The notes under the pieces are model-generated. The model worked only from the letters and a program-made list of their open reading frames with translations. It was not told the DNA's origin and did no database searches. DNA of 64,000 bases from Metaphire vulgaris (Eukaryota; Annelida; Clitellata; Crassiclitellata; Megascolecidae). Numbering within the stretch: position 1 is the stretch's first letter; every line of letters starts with the position of its first letter. The translations under genes and the position numbers were made by a program. This document shows, piece after piece, positions 47,459 through 58,978 of the stretch. Location: NCBI GenBank assembly GCA_018105865.1, contig CM030842.1, forward strand, positions 10,229,323 through 10,293,322, written 5' to 3'.

Positions 47459-50415
47459 CTGTATGTTCAATTGTTCATGTATCTCTCCACTGTGACTAGC
47501 AAATAGTCTTACGTAGCCTTGCAGAGAACCTTACAAGCAAAGGCATGTATGCAGTATATGCACACATGCTTGGCTAACATGCATGCATACACATTATAAA
47601 CAAATGTACATAGTCTACATAAACAAAAGGCTCTTGTATAAATTTAAACTACTTTGAATAAGAGACTTCTATTTAGAACAACCAATTTTTAATTTCATGC
47701 AATTTCTTGAGCTCTCTGCTTAAATTTTAGCATTTGCAATGTTTGCAGTTTTTCCAAGCAAGCGCATGACTTCGTGATAAATTGCCTGGATGTGTGCCTC
47801 CCTCTGTCGATCCAAATTCATTCCCGAGCTGTCTCTCAGAGAATTCGTATATAAAGATATCTTCAAAGCGTCTTTGTTACAGCAAAAGTGCGCTATAGAA
47901 GTTTACTCAATAAACGCATCACGTATCGTTCTGAGCGGAGCCGCCTTCAGGGGCTCTGTTCGCCGCCGCCGCCGCAGGTGCACCGGCCACATGCAGGCTT
48001 TGCCACCGACCGCCACAGAGGACCGTCAGACAAAATGGTTGCAGGGAAAACGGTTGCATACAGCAATGCACCAACAATTAATCAAGTAAATTGTTAAAAC
48101 GTGGAAATACTGCAATTCAGCTTTAAATTATATCCCTGTATTCCTCGAGGGACCTAATTAGTCAACACTGATACGTGCAAAGGAAATGGAAGTAGGGATT
48201 TTCTAGACTATAGGCGCCCGCTCCGCGTAGCGTTGTGTACCTGGCTTATGCGTTCATAATGTAAGCAACTGATAAGCTTTGTTTCGAACGTATTTAAGAC
48301 GCAGCAGCCGCGCCAGGCTAATATTGATTTGGCTTTGGCCGTCCGCCGAATATGCCTTTAGCCTCACTGACGGCGGCACGGCCAAGTCATTTGCAAGGCA
48401 AGTGGCCAAAGGTTTCTACACACAAGGGCCTACTAACGCTGTATAAGAAATCACTCAAGACCATGCCCATGACTGTATAACTATTACCAGTCGATAACCG
48501 TAGTAATAGTGGCTGTTGTTAGCTATCATTTGCTGTTGATACTGCGAATAAGCTAGCGTTGCCGGAGTAATTATCTAATTAAGCATAAGAATGTGTCGTT
48601 CTGACGGCAAGTGTATACGTTGAAGGAGATCCTTAGGCCAATCAAACAATGGAATTGGAGGTAGTCTTATGAACATGAAGTAGGCGTAGGTTGTCTAGCA
48701 TTCATAGGAGTCTATGGCTCTATGCTATGCAGCATACTAGCACAGGGTAAGGCTACTAATGGTGTGATTATTCTTGCAATTCAAATTCTCAGACGCTGGT
48801 CGTGATGTTAGTATCGCCAGTTAACTTCGATTTCTGTGTTTCAGTCATTACGTGTCTGCAGAAAAGAAAAACTTGGGGAATAGGCCTATATACTTAATAA
48901 TGAAACGAAAAGTGTTCTGAGTGAAAGAAGCAAACGTTTGCCTCTGACCATCGGCATATCGCCAGCAATGTTGCAGGCCATCGTGCACAGTAAGACGCAT
49001 TTGAATCGGCCGTAGACCCTATGGCTAGACTTAGCATTCAGATCGGTGGGTCGGTCGGCACATGATACCTGTAAAACAGTCGGATCGACAAGTTCTCTGT
49101 CGTATAAATGTAATTGCGCAATGGACGGATCAGCATTGCGATATGCTTATCTATCTATAGCCATACATTAATTAATTATCTATAATTTAAAAAATCTATA
49201 ATTCCCGCACAACTGTGTGCGCTTTGTCTGGATGTTGGGTGTTAGCCTTCTCTCACTGGTAGAGAATGATCCATCTACAGGGGCGGATCCCAGAAGTTAG
49301 ATCTGACGGTTGGATTCTATCCTAGGAGGCCACAAGAAATTCCGTTTGGTAAAATATTAGATTTTGAAATGCTCAAATATGGCATTTGCAATAAGCAAAT
49401 AAGTCTCACTGACTTTGTAGCTATTGTGAACTGGGATGGCTTTTGTTTTGAACAATGTACGGTAATTTTTCGATGTAAGACTAGGAGTATCATGTATATC
49501 ATAGCCCAGTAATTGATTTACCGCTTCATGACTTTAATTCTAATTAATCACCTGACTGTTTTGCGCATTTTAATCTAATGGTCTCACCGGATGTCAAGAT
49601 TTTGCCTCAACTCTGGCGTTAGTTATGAAATTAAGGTCTTTTATGAAATTATGCGGGAAATTGGGCGGGAAGTTAGCAGAGTGGTAACAACGTTTGTCAA
49701 CTTCTGATTAACATATTAAGTAACCAATTCGTTCCAAATATATGTTTGATTTGCGAAGAAATTCTATTATTGTCATGAACTTTTGATAATATAAGACAAT
49801 AATGGCTGTCATATAGGTATTTACAAAATAATTTTGTATCACAGCCAGGGACATGGCTCAACCTCAATCAAGCATCTCACCCAAGTATTGTTCAAAGTTT
49901 CCTAAATCAGTCGTCTGTGGTTACTTTAGTCAACTAAAGCACTTTCAGTCTTTGACATTGCTTCGACCTAAACGATCTGGTTTCTTTTCATCTTGTTATT
50001 TACTCTTTAAATGTTAATCAATGGCAGACTTGAGTCTCACGCAGGCTTCAAAGCTCAAGGTCTAGTTCTATTACCCTACAAGTTTTGCCGACTGGGGCAC
50101 TCCATTGCGAGAAAACTTAGGCTCCCTGTCGGAGAGAGCGGGGGCCTGGTGCCGTCTTGTCCATCGATGCCTTCGACGTCCAGTCGTGCTCCGCTGCTAA
50201 ATAAATATTCAAAATCGTACGCTGGCTACAAAGAAGGTAAATATTTGGTATAATATCATGTTCCTAGACTAGTAACTAAGGAAAGAGAAGGTCTACTCTA
50301 ATTATATTTAAATTTTGCTTTGCCTGCAAAAGGCAATCAGTAGTGCGTATTCATTTTGTCAGATGAATGGATAATTACAATGGACATTGGTCTGATATGA
50401 CTTTGATGTATTCAG
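45426..50415. other. Long stretch without a recognisable gene
   Basis: Includes (CA)n/(TA)n at 47110-47185 and a pure (TA)n at 47404-47456. 45900-46620 is rich in G/C runs and could be decayed MITE sequence. The 5' exons of the ankyrin gene should lie in its right part, but I cannot place them: the frame 50011-50236, ending at a GTAAAT donor, is out of phase with the next exon. Confidence 0.5.
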
Positions 50416-50822
50416 GTGGACATAATGGATGGATTTAAATTTCTGCTGAAGCGAGGATCGACCATCTGTACTACAGTCAACGGTTCAACGGTTCTCATGG
50501 AAGCAGTCAACCGTAACCGATTGGATTTCGTCGATTACCTGGTCAGCAACGCCAGTAAGCTTGGTCTTGATTTACAGGTACGAGACAAACGGGGAAGCAA
50601 TGTGCTCTTTTATGCCGCTTCAGTCGGCAATCCGGACATCTTTCGGAGGCTGGTAGAGGCTGGTTGCAGCGTCGACACAGACAACTGCAACAGAACTGTG
50701 TACATGCAAGCAGCGCTGAACGGACACCTGGACATGGTCAAGTACTTGACGGCAAACGCTGAGTCACTCGGACTAAAGCTGGAACAGACAGACAACGAAG
50801 GCAGAAACGTTCTGTTCTATGG
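50416..50822 (+). CDS. Ankyrin-repeat protein, internal exon
   Basis: Part of a protein made of ankyrin repeats, helical protein-binding modules. The exon follows TTCAG at 50411-50415 and ends before GTGAGT at 50823. It reads in phase from GTG GAC ATA ATG, and the last two bases (GG) complete a codon with the next exon. It encodes about four repeats, for example NGSTVLMEAVNRNRLDFVDYL then RDKRGSNVLFYAASVGNPDIF, with LGLDL/LGLKL linkers after each pair. The true start codon is unknown: ATG at 50425 is possible, but the acceptor site and the mid-repeat beginning suggest upstream exons. The intron that follows carries a MITE inserted at its ninth base. Function beyond protein binding is not inferable. 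Confidence 0.8.
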
Positions 50823-51893
50823 GTGAGTAGCAGATATATTTTTACACCTCCCTAACCTCCCCCCGCTAACTTGAGACCGATACCTCCCAACACCACCGCC
50901 CCCGCCCCAATCTCAGCTATGTGATGACTTTTTTGCTTGTCAGACTTTTTTGGCAGGGGACCTCAGAATTTACAGACACCCTCAAACTTGATAATCCTAG
51001 AAATAACCCTGGTGAGTAGTTACTCCTATTCCTACTAGGCTACTACTAGCTGGAATTTGACGACGACAATCCGATGACATTCTCAAATTCATGCACTGGG
51101 ATGCAGACTAATTCAGAAGAGGAACGCAGAAATAATTATTACATCATCTCATGTTCGCTATTTGTCGTTCCTGTTATCAATTAATTTCACAGTTTCAAGT
51201 TTTGCTTTTAGCTGACTGCGGACTGGTTTCATCTTGCTTTGTGTTCTGTTATTCCTAATATCTGCCGTGCAGGCACTGGACCCTGTAAGATCATAGAACA
51301 AGCCAGGTCGTTGCACGCGTTTCAAAATAGAGAATCACAAAACATACAAAAACCGGACACCAAGAAGATGGGCGAGCATGGTAGCGTTTGCTAAATCCTC
51401 ATACGTGGTATGAGAGCTGGGTTCTAGACCAGGCACTCCACCATTCCTACTAAAGGATGCTTCGAAGGCCGAAATTAATTGGCAATAAAATCACTTTTAC
51501 AATAGACCTATGTGAATTCAAACTATGCATCACTATCCAATGCGTAAACGCAACATCAATACCCTGTTATGACCCTAGAGGAGCAGTGACGCATTACTTG
51601 TTGTTGGGTCATTCAGTTGGTTCATATTTACATTTTGCAATTTTGCGTTTTGCATTTTCCTATATTGTTTTCGTTCTCTATTATGACCGTTCTATGAACG
51701 TGTTGAAGTTCCTAATAGCAGGCTATTCGTACTAAAACAATTTCCTTCTTATTGAAGATCACTCGAAGTAAAATTGTAAGCCGTATTCTGAGATTGTCAT
51801 GATCTATTGAGTCAACCCAATATCGATTAGGAAGAATAAGCGATCAATAACTAACTCCTATGGCTTTAATAATTATTATTTTGCATATTTCAG
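50823..51893 (+). other. Intron of the ankyrin gene
   Basis: Begins GTGAGT and ends TTTGCATATTTCAG. The phase-2 junction joins the two exons in one reading frame (..NVLFYG then VESGCLILLKYLLSTG). It contains a MITE at 50831-51011 and a possible degenerate tRNA-like segment at about 51369-51440 with B-box-like GGTTCTAGACC. Confidence 0.8.
50831..51011. mobile_element. 181-bp MITE whose target duplication copies the splice donor
   Basis: The flanking 8-mer gtgagtag is exact at 50823-50830 and 51012-51019. The ends start CAGATATATTTTTACAC and, on the minus strand, CAGGGTTATTTCTAGG, matching at about 10 of 14 positions. Inside is TGATGACTTTTTTGCTTGTCAG (50922-50943), the module seen in other MITEs. 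The left duplication is the GTGAGT donor of the ankyrin exon. Confidence 0.75.
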
Positions 51894-53194
51894 AGTTGAG
51901 AGCGGTTGTCTCATCCTGTTGAAGTATTTACTGTCAACGGGAATCAAATGTCGACCTGATAAAAAGGGGAAAACGAACTTGATGCAGGCGGCAAGGGCGG
52001 GTAACTTGCAGCTCGTCGACCATTTCCTGGCGAACGCGCAATCAACGGGATTGGACATCCATTCGGTTGACAGCAAAGGCGAGAACGCCCTGTTCTACGC
52101 CGTGAGGTCCCGTCGAGCGTCGGTCGTCAGCGCCCTCGTAGAGCGCCGGCTGAGTCTGTCCTGCACGGCCTCGGCCGCCAATGCACTGAACGTCGTATCC
52201 GTCAGCATTGGACTCGGACTCGACGACGTGGTCGCCATAATACTCGACGGAGCTCCGGACCCCGGCAGCGCCGTCTGCAGCAGAGATGCTAAGGGCCGTA
52301 CAGCCCTTCACCACTTCGTCGAACAGGGCGACCTAGACATGCTGATGCGTTACGGATCCAACTACCGACCAGAGGCAGACGCCGATTTGACCGGCTGCAC
52401 GCTGCTGATGTGTGCATCGAAGCTGTCGTCGGACGCTCGCCAGATGGCGTTGGTCAGGTATCTGGTGGAAGTTCTTGGGGTGGAGGTGAGTCGGGTAGAC
52501 GCCCGCCATCGCAGCGCCCTTTTCTACGCAGTTGAGTCGGGAAGTGTTGCCGTTACAGCGTATCTTCTTCAGCGAACAGATCGCGTCGAAAGCGATTCGA
52601 GCGGTCTTTCGCTGCTGATGGTCGCCGCGGTGACCGGAAATCACGCAGCGGCGGCGGAAATAGCGAGGTCAAAGTTCATCCAAGATCTTCTGGGAACGGT
52701 CGATCGCAACGGTCGTAACGAGGTCCACTACTGCGCAATGCACGACTGCGTCGCCATCTTGGACACGCTCGTTCCTCTGCGCTGCGGCGTCGACGTTCGC
52801 GATTCGAGCGGAAAGACGCCGTTGATGTACGCCGCCGAGAACGGCAGATACGCGACCGTCGCGTGCCTTGTGCGCCGAGCCGCAGCCAGGGTCGACCTAA
52901 AGGACGACGAAGGCAGGAACGTTCTTCACCACTGTTTCATGGGAACGAACTCCAGTCTCAACTGCACTAGGGTGCTGATTCAGAAGGGTGCCGACATCAA
53001 TCTCAAAGACAGAGCGGGCATAACGCCGCTGATGTTGGCGTGTCAGACATGTGCCAAGACGCACATTCCGCTGATTCGATTTCTTATTGAACAAGGAGCG
53101 GATCCAATCATCCAGGACAACGACGGAAGCGACGCCTTCGACTACTGCCCCTTCGATTCCGAATACGTTAAAGCCATTCTACGTGAACGAACAG
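51894..53194 (+). CDS. Ankyrin-repeat protein, large 3' exon
   Basis: Continues the ankyrin protein after TTTCAG at 51888-51893. It encodes about 434 residues with roughly ten repeats, such as KGKTNLMQAARAGNLQLVDHF, SGKTPLMYAAENGRYATVACL and RAGITPLMLACQTCAKTHIPL. Paired units alternate a long helix-rich repeat with a short ..RNVLHHC/NALFYAV.. repeat, as in the previous exon. The exon is markedly GC-richer than its surroundings and uses many CGN/GCC codons. It probably ends at ACAG|GTGAGT (53194), in phase 1, so a further exon is expected. If the donor is unused, translation stops at TAA 53200-53202. No kinase, death or membrane domain is seen in the part present. Confidence 0.85.
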
Positions 53195-53311
53195 GTGAGT
53201 AAACTGCAGTCAGGACATATGTTGCTTATCGTCATCGTATACATTGAACTTCTATTAATTTTAAGCTTCAACTGTGCAACCTGTGCAGTTTAACCTAAAT
53301 TTCATACCGCA

Positions 53312-53756
53312 GAAACATGGACGCTACTTTCTGTTGGCCTTCGTAAGTTAGAAGCCTTCCATACGAAATGTCTCCGCTCCATCATGGGAATTCGATGGTA
53401 TGGCTTTATTACGAAGCAAGAAGTTCTTACCCGAGCTGAAACGCCTCCGCTTGCCGAACTATTAATCAAGCGCCGTCTGGCTTTGTTCGGTCACATCGCC
53501 CGCCTCGACGAAGATGTCCCGGCTCATCGGATCCTTAGCACCCATCTCGATGTGTCATCCAGTCATCGTCCCGAACTCCCGATCCTTCCTGGAGACGCTC
53601 TCGTGGTCGACCAAGGATCCGGTGGATTGATCAACTTTGCCTGGACAGCAACAACACTCCTCCTACCACGCTGTGGCGTCATGCCATCCTTCGTGGCCAT
53701 GGTTTCGAGGCAACGCAACGGCCCTCCGCTGGCTACGAGAGAATATAGATAGATAT
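53312..53756 (+). pseudogene. LINE 3' fragment downstream of the ankyrin exon
   Basis: ETWTLLSVGLRKLEAFHTKC, then SIMGIRWYGFITKQEVL, then RRLALFGHIARLDEDVPAHR form the familiar post-RT block of non-LTR elements (line-end W.d.itN.evL / RRLalFGHvaRl). After about 53570 a frameshift moves the remaining GRPR-like tail (RIRWIDQLCLDSNN, WRHAILRGHGFE) to another frame. It is 5'-truncated and dead. It lies just past the likely donor of the ankyrin exon, so it may sit in an intron. Confidence 0.65.
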
Positions 53757-54359
53757 TTCAATAGACTCGAGCATCCATGCGCATAGCATTGTTGCACGTA
53801 GTCTAGGCTTTATTTAGAATGACTGTCTTACTGAGAGGGACAATTCCTAGCATTTGTTAAAATTAGGCACGACTAAATTATGGAAAAGAGAAGCAGCTAT
53901 GCGAGACAAGGTCCGTGTTAATATCTGCTTTCATGTGGCATTCGTTGACTGGATGGCAAATGAGTATGTTAATTGGGCAGAGAGATAGCATCTTGTGAGA
54001 AAGAGACATGCTGTGATCACCAATAGGCCTACCTAAGCGTCATACTAATAATTATGCACTTTATTGCACCAATATTTTAATGCACCAGTCTGGACTCAGT
54101 ACTCAAAATCTGTCCGTTACCTGATCATGTGAATACAAAGAAATAGAAAAAAACTGAGACATGCTGCGAAGGGAAAATCAACCAAGGGATGTGTGTTATA
54201 CAGTAGTCCAGATTTATAATGCACAAGAAATTGAAAATCTCCAAGAGAGGAAATAAACAATTATTCTAGACTTCTGGACAAGAAAATCCAGATGATAAAA
54301 GTTCGTTATGAATGCATGAAGTAATGAATTATCTTATTGAGCGATAATATTTGGGCCAT
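53757..54359. other. No gene recognised
   Basis: AT-rich, no signature. Any further ankyrin-gene exon would be expected here or beyond, but none was identified. Confidence 0.5.
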
Positions 54360-55249
54360 TTAATATGCAGGGCCGGAACGATCCACTCCGCCCGCTCCGC
54401 AAGGCAGGGGGCGCCAGCTGTTAGGGGCGTAGCAATCCGGCTGACATACTACATGTAGTGTGGTTAGCCTCTGCTCAGCATGCAGACTTCCTGCCGTCGG
54501 TGGGTCGGGGCTTTAACTAATTCTAATCGACCCTCAAGACAAAGTACAGTAATTCAAGTGTCTTTAGACATTGTTCCATTTTGGCAAAGCACAGGGGTCA
54601 CGGTTAGTATTTTGGCAAGGCTTTCAAATATAACAATTTGATAATTTTAAAGACTGCCAGAATGCCAGATAAACTACAAACAAAATCAGCTAGGCCTACT
54701 GTTATATTTTATTTAAGTAGTGCTTTAGTGTGAAAATATTGGTTAAAAGTCAAAATACAATAGATTATTAGTTGAAAAAATATATTTGCGTATTCCAGGG
54801 GCAAGTGCCCTTCTTCCCGAATGTGTGGACGCCCATGTCTAATAGCGACTTCCAAGGTCTAGATTAGGGGGTGCATATAAATTAAAAATTTGGGTGTAAT
54901 ATTTTTTTCATTGCTCCTACATGTATAGAGGAAGAAAATACGGTTGGATCGAACTCATGATCATTTCTTAGATCGGCCCGGAGGGCATTTTGAAAAGCCC
55001 ACCCTCTTATTGCATTACTCGAAACATTTGTCCGACGTTTACTATAGACTAAACACATTTTCTTATTTAAAGAAGTATTTATCAGTTTTATTTGGAGAAT
55101 ATAATTGAAATGTTACAGTGCATTAGTTATTCAGTCAATGGCGGACACAAAAGCAGATATTGATACAGCTCTTCTGGACCCAAACACTTCCTAGCAATCA
55201 TAAGTTTACGTTGTTTCCAAATTCTTTTGCTGTCAGTTCCTTGCCTTTT

Positions 55250-55734
55250 TTATGTCAAATTTAGAACTGGGTTATTACTGGGCACTGACTGGCAGCTATC
55301 ACGACTGTATTGCTCTTCCATCTTCATCCTTGTCTTCTTTACTTGATCAGATAAGGCTCCTCGCTGCAGGTACTCATCATTTTCATCACACGAGGTAAAG
55401 GGTCCATTGTAACTCTTCAACTGCTCGAGTTGTTTAAGAAGTCTTTCATCAAATTAAAAATTTTGATCTAGCTTCTTCCCAGTTTTTCTTCCAGCTACAG
55501 TGTCTTGATTTTTGACCACTCAAGTTTGATGTTTTTCACTCTGTGAACTGATTGCGCATAGTCTCGGAAATTGTCGTCAAATGTATATCGAAGCTCTATG
55601 GTGCCTTGCATGACAATTGCTCGGCTGGTTGCCTCTAAGTTCCTGTTCTCTGCTGTTCTGTGACCGACTAAACCACACAAATTTTCCATGCCTAAGTTAT
55701 GGACAGAAACATTAGTGGCAGCATGGTAAGACAA
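55250..55734 (-). pseudogene. Unidentified ORF remnant inside the hAT transposon
   Basis: Two minus-strand frames, 55734-55495 and about 55456-55250, form one decayed ORF. The first contains ATSRAIVMQGTIELRYTF and DYAQSVHRVKNIKLEWSK. The second reads DERLLKQLEQLKSYNGPFTS, then DENDEYLQ, then KKTRMKMEEQYSRDSCQSVP, and stops at 55250-55252. The PFTS..E.DEYL....KK.RM..E..Y.RD pattern looks like a conserved domain I have seen in uncharacterised invertebrate proteins, but I cannot name it. It is antisense to the transposase. Confidence 0.4.
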
Positions 55735-55822
55735 ATTTTCAACTACTATGGCTGAGGCTCAGCACAAATTCTAAGACTTACCCCACCCCGAATTCGTGGC
55801 TGACTCACCTCTTGTCTCTCAT

Positions 55823-55915
<93 letters not shown>

Positions 55916-55937
55916 TTCTACTACTACTAGTACTACT
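55823..55937. repeat. (CTA)n microsatellite
   Basis: Long CTA/TAC trinucleotide tract with minor TTC interruptions near 55910, ending at the edge of a TIR element. Confidence 0.97.
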
Positions 55938-56140
55938 CAGTGATGTGACCAAGGCAGTCCAGTACAAGGCCAAGACACTAATCCTCAAGACCAAGACTCT
56001 GAGCCCCAAGGCCAAGGCAGTGACCTACAAGAGCGAGGCCAAGGCCAAGATATTATACCTCAAGACCAAGGCCAAGGCTTCGAAATCCGGCCTCGAGGCT
56101 GCCTCGAGTTCAAGACCAAGACCAAGGCTTCACATCACTA
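55938..56140. mobile_element. 203-bp TIR element in a CTA microsatellite, CCAAGGC-iterated
   Basis: The left end is CAGTGATGTGACCAAGG. The right end is CAAGGCTTCACATCACTA. The interior iterates AAGACCAAGGCCAAGGC. The trinucleotide repeat on both sides hides the target duplication. hAT-like by its ends. Confidence 0.6.
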
Positions 56141-57156
56141 CTACTACTGTGACATAATGTCCCTGTATTTGTCTCTGTATGTACTTAGCTGCGCGCTGTA
56201 TCTTGCCACAGTAGCCGCTGAGGAGTCAGGCTCTGGGCGCTAAGACCCAGCCGTGCGGAGAGCATGGGCGGGAAGCCGGGAGAGCGGCGGAAAGCTATAA
56301 ATATGGGTGAGAGCAATCACGCGGCTCTCACTCGAGGAAAAGATACTGAGTGGCAACTCGGGAGGAATTGGAGAGGAGAAGCCTGCAACGCGAATGTAAG
56401 GGTAACAAAGAAGACCTTAATTCGTGAACGATGCGAATCCAAGGGTAACAGAAGGACCTTGATTCGTGAATGATGCGAGCCGAAGGGTAACAGAAACTAC
56501 TGACTCTGAGCATCGACTAGCTCTAAGCTCAACGCACTCATCAGGAAAGTTGCTTGATTTAGTCTTAGAATAACGTTGTCCTGCTTATATTGATTTATTG
56601 CTGCATATTATTGATCACCACTTATATTTTATGTGTATGCTATTAATTATGTCGCTATAACTGACCAGGAATAATGGCTCTGGTGTATGTCATGAAGAAG
56701 CAAGTATAGTTCGCTGAGAGACTTTGTAAATGCAATATTATATAGGAACTGCTTATCTAGCCTGTAGTAATGCGAATGTACATTAGCATTGTTTAGTTGC
56801 TTTGAGCTCAAGACACTGCTAGGTTGATTTTGGGGGCTGTTCTAAAGTCTCTATTATATATGTTCTTTGCATTTCATTATGACTTCGATTATATTATATT
56901 CATTTTCTTATTATCTCTCGTTGTGCTTATTTGAGTTGTTTCATTACCATGCAACCTATAATCCCTACCCTCGCACAGGGCAGGCTTACCCATGGACATA
57001 TCTAGCCAGAACCCTGCGTATTTAACCGACCTAGCAAAGTGTTAGAAGGCTACGGCAAGTAAGGGAGACCCAGGGGATCACACTGCGACTTTTTGGGAGG
57101 GTTGCTAAAGTTAGCGGAGGACTCAACCACCCCCTAACTCCCGACAACCTGCAACC

Positions 57157-57158
<2 letters not shown>

Positions 57159-57191
<33 letters not shown>
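57159..57191. repeat. (CTA)n microsatellite
   Basis: Pure CTA run ending at another small TIR element; CTA units resume after it. Confidence 0.9.
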
Positions 57192-57193
<2 letters not shown>

Positions 57194-57313
57194 GTGTTGG
57201 AGTTGTGAAATTGAGCTGGGGGTTGAGGGCTGAAATTCCAATGCATTTGCTAGCTACAGATATGCGATTTTGGGAATAAGTTAGCGGGTAATAATAACCC
57301 GACAACTCCAAAA
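57192..57313. mobile_element. ~122-bp TIR element in a CTA microsatellite
   Basis: The left end is CAGTGTTGGAGTTGT. The right end is ACAACTCCAAAA followed by TACTACTAC. The inverted core TTGGAGTTGT is exact. The word GTTAGCGG in the interior also occurs just upstream at about 57110. Confidence 0.5.
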
Positions 57314-58529
57314 TACTACTACTATGCTATTGCTGCTACTACCACTTTTGCTACTACTACTGCGAATAATAGTAATAATAACAAGTAAAATATACTAATA
57401 TGGGGTGCGACTTGTAGAGAGTAAGGTCGTGGTACGTACCGTGCAATAAATCACGAAAAAGGTTGACAAGCAAAAGAAGGTCATTAGCAGCATTTTTCCA
57501 TTTTACCGACTAAATTTTGCTTGAAAATTCTGTCAAACAAAAAAGTTATTAGCAGGGATTTTCCATTTTACCTTTTAAATCATGCTCAAAAAAGGCTATT
57601 GGGAGTGGGGGGCGCATCTCCAGTCATCCCATGGTGAAACCGTCTCTGGTCATCTCTATTATTATTTTTCTTTTTTATTATTTATGACTTTGCATACTGA
57701 AACAGAAAATTCCAACAATCGTGTCATTATCAGCAATTAACATATTACCTATGAAAGTAAATAAACAGCAAATTCAAAATTTGACATAGGCCGATCTAAA
57801 GAACGATTATCTTACAAATCGAAGGGTTGTTTAAGTGTCTATTGGGATGGGAGCAACCAAAAAATCTTACTAATGACATATAATGACTTTTACCAAATAT
57901 CTGCACCCCCTATCTAGATCAGCCAGCGGCCAGCGGGCCGGATCCGGCCCGCCAACGTGTTCTGTCCCTTCCTCGGAGCAAATTAAAGCAACGCGGCAAA
58001 CTGGTCCAATAACAGTAACTTTAATATAGAAATTATATCAACTGACTGGGATATTCATACCAATCGGGCAACAGCTAAATTCTTGTGTCAAGCAGTAGTT
58101 CATCGCAACATTAATCAAAGTTAATTTTTATAGAGTTGAAGATTTATATAAAATTTATTATAGACATTGGCATAGTCGGGCGTTGGGATAGGAGGCGACG
58201 TAGAGGTCACCCCTATTCCGGCTAGGATCATGTCGCGGGATTTGCGTAGACTCCGTAGAGTGGAAAAATTGTTTCGGGTACGTGAGTAGGTTGTCAACAG
58301 AATCAGAATTTTTGCGTAGAATTAAAGACATATCTGAGAAAGACGACTAGCAACTTCTTAAAAATTGCCGCAATTTGGAGGTTCTTTTGACAAATGACAC
58401 CAAAGCAGATGCGAAGAGGGTGGAACTATTTTAGGAAATTTCACCATTTAGAGTTGTATTTAAATCGGAATTGAATCGGTTGATTAATACACATGAAACT
58501 CTGAAGTCTATTGATTTAAATCATCTCAC

Positions 58530-58784
58530 TTGCCCAAACTGGACTATTACATTGCGGATCCCGCTTACTCTTCCTAGTGTAGCCAATGGAGAACGATCAT
58601 TTTCACTATTAATTTTATAAAAACTCATCTGCGATCAACTATCGCCCAAGAAAGACTTGTCAGTCTGGCTTTGATTGCAACCGAAAATGGTGTAGGCCTT
58701 TGTTCTAAACTAGAAACCACTGAACCAAAAGAGAGCTTTGCTAGCATGAAAGCTCGTAAAGCAATTTCTGTGTTTCTGCAGTGA
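58530..58784 (+). pseudogene. hAT transposase C-terminal (dimerisation) region, frameshifted
   Basis: The strand reads LRIPLTLPSVANGERSFS, then after a frameshift near 58610 IKTHLRSTIAQERLVSLALI followed by ATENG, and finally ESFASMKARKAISVFLQ before a stop. The L-T-P-S-A--ERSFS ... K--LR----ERL--LAL pattern is the hAT family C-terminal dimerisation domain, closest in feel to ZMYM1-like hAT proteins. The N-terminal zinc finger and catalytic part are unrecognisable through 57900-58530. Confidence 0.75.
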
Positions 58785-58978
58785 ATTAAAAACCATGTTT
58801 ATAGTGAAGAAACCCGTTTCTGTTTATACGTAGTCATTACTTTTAAATATTTACTATATTCAGAGTATACTGTATCCGTGTAGGGTCTAATTGTGATTTG
58901 TCCGCAAAAAAGTCGCCGATGGCGCCACATTCGAAGTTGCAGGGGCGCCGGAGTGCTAGCTCCGGCCCTGTTAATATG

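Larger units (their letters stand above)
54368..58970 (+). mobile_element. Decayed 4.6-kb hAT transposon
   Basis: The left end is CAGGGCCGGAACGATCCACTCC. On the minus strand the right end is CAGGGCCGGAGCTAGCACTCC. The 8-mer ttaatatg is exact at 54360-54367 and 58971-58978. The right part carries the C-terminal end of a hAT transposase on the + strand. The middle is filled with later material: an unknown minus-strand ORF remnant (55250-55734), a CTA microsatellite, and two small TIR elements inside CTA tracts. The length is typical of an autonomous hAT plus insertions. Confidence 0.85.

Noticed and set aside
50011..50236. Candidate upstream exon of the ankyrin gene ending at a GTAAAT donor
   Set aside because: The frame would join in the wrong phase to the exon starting at 50416 (it leaves one base and runs into a stop), and the residues show no ankyrin pattern.
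51369..51440. Functional tRNA gene in the ankyrin intron
   Set aside because: A B-box-like GGTTCTAGACC is present, but acceptor and D arms do not pair properly; at best a degenerate tRNA-derived repeat.
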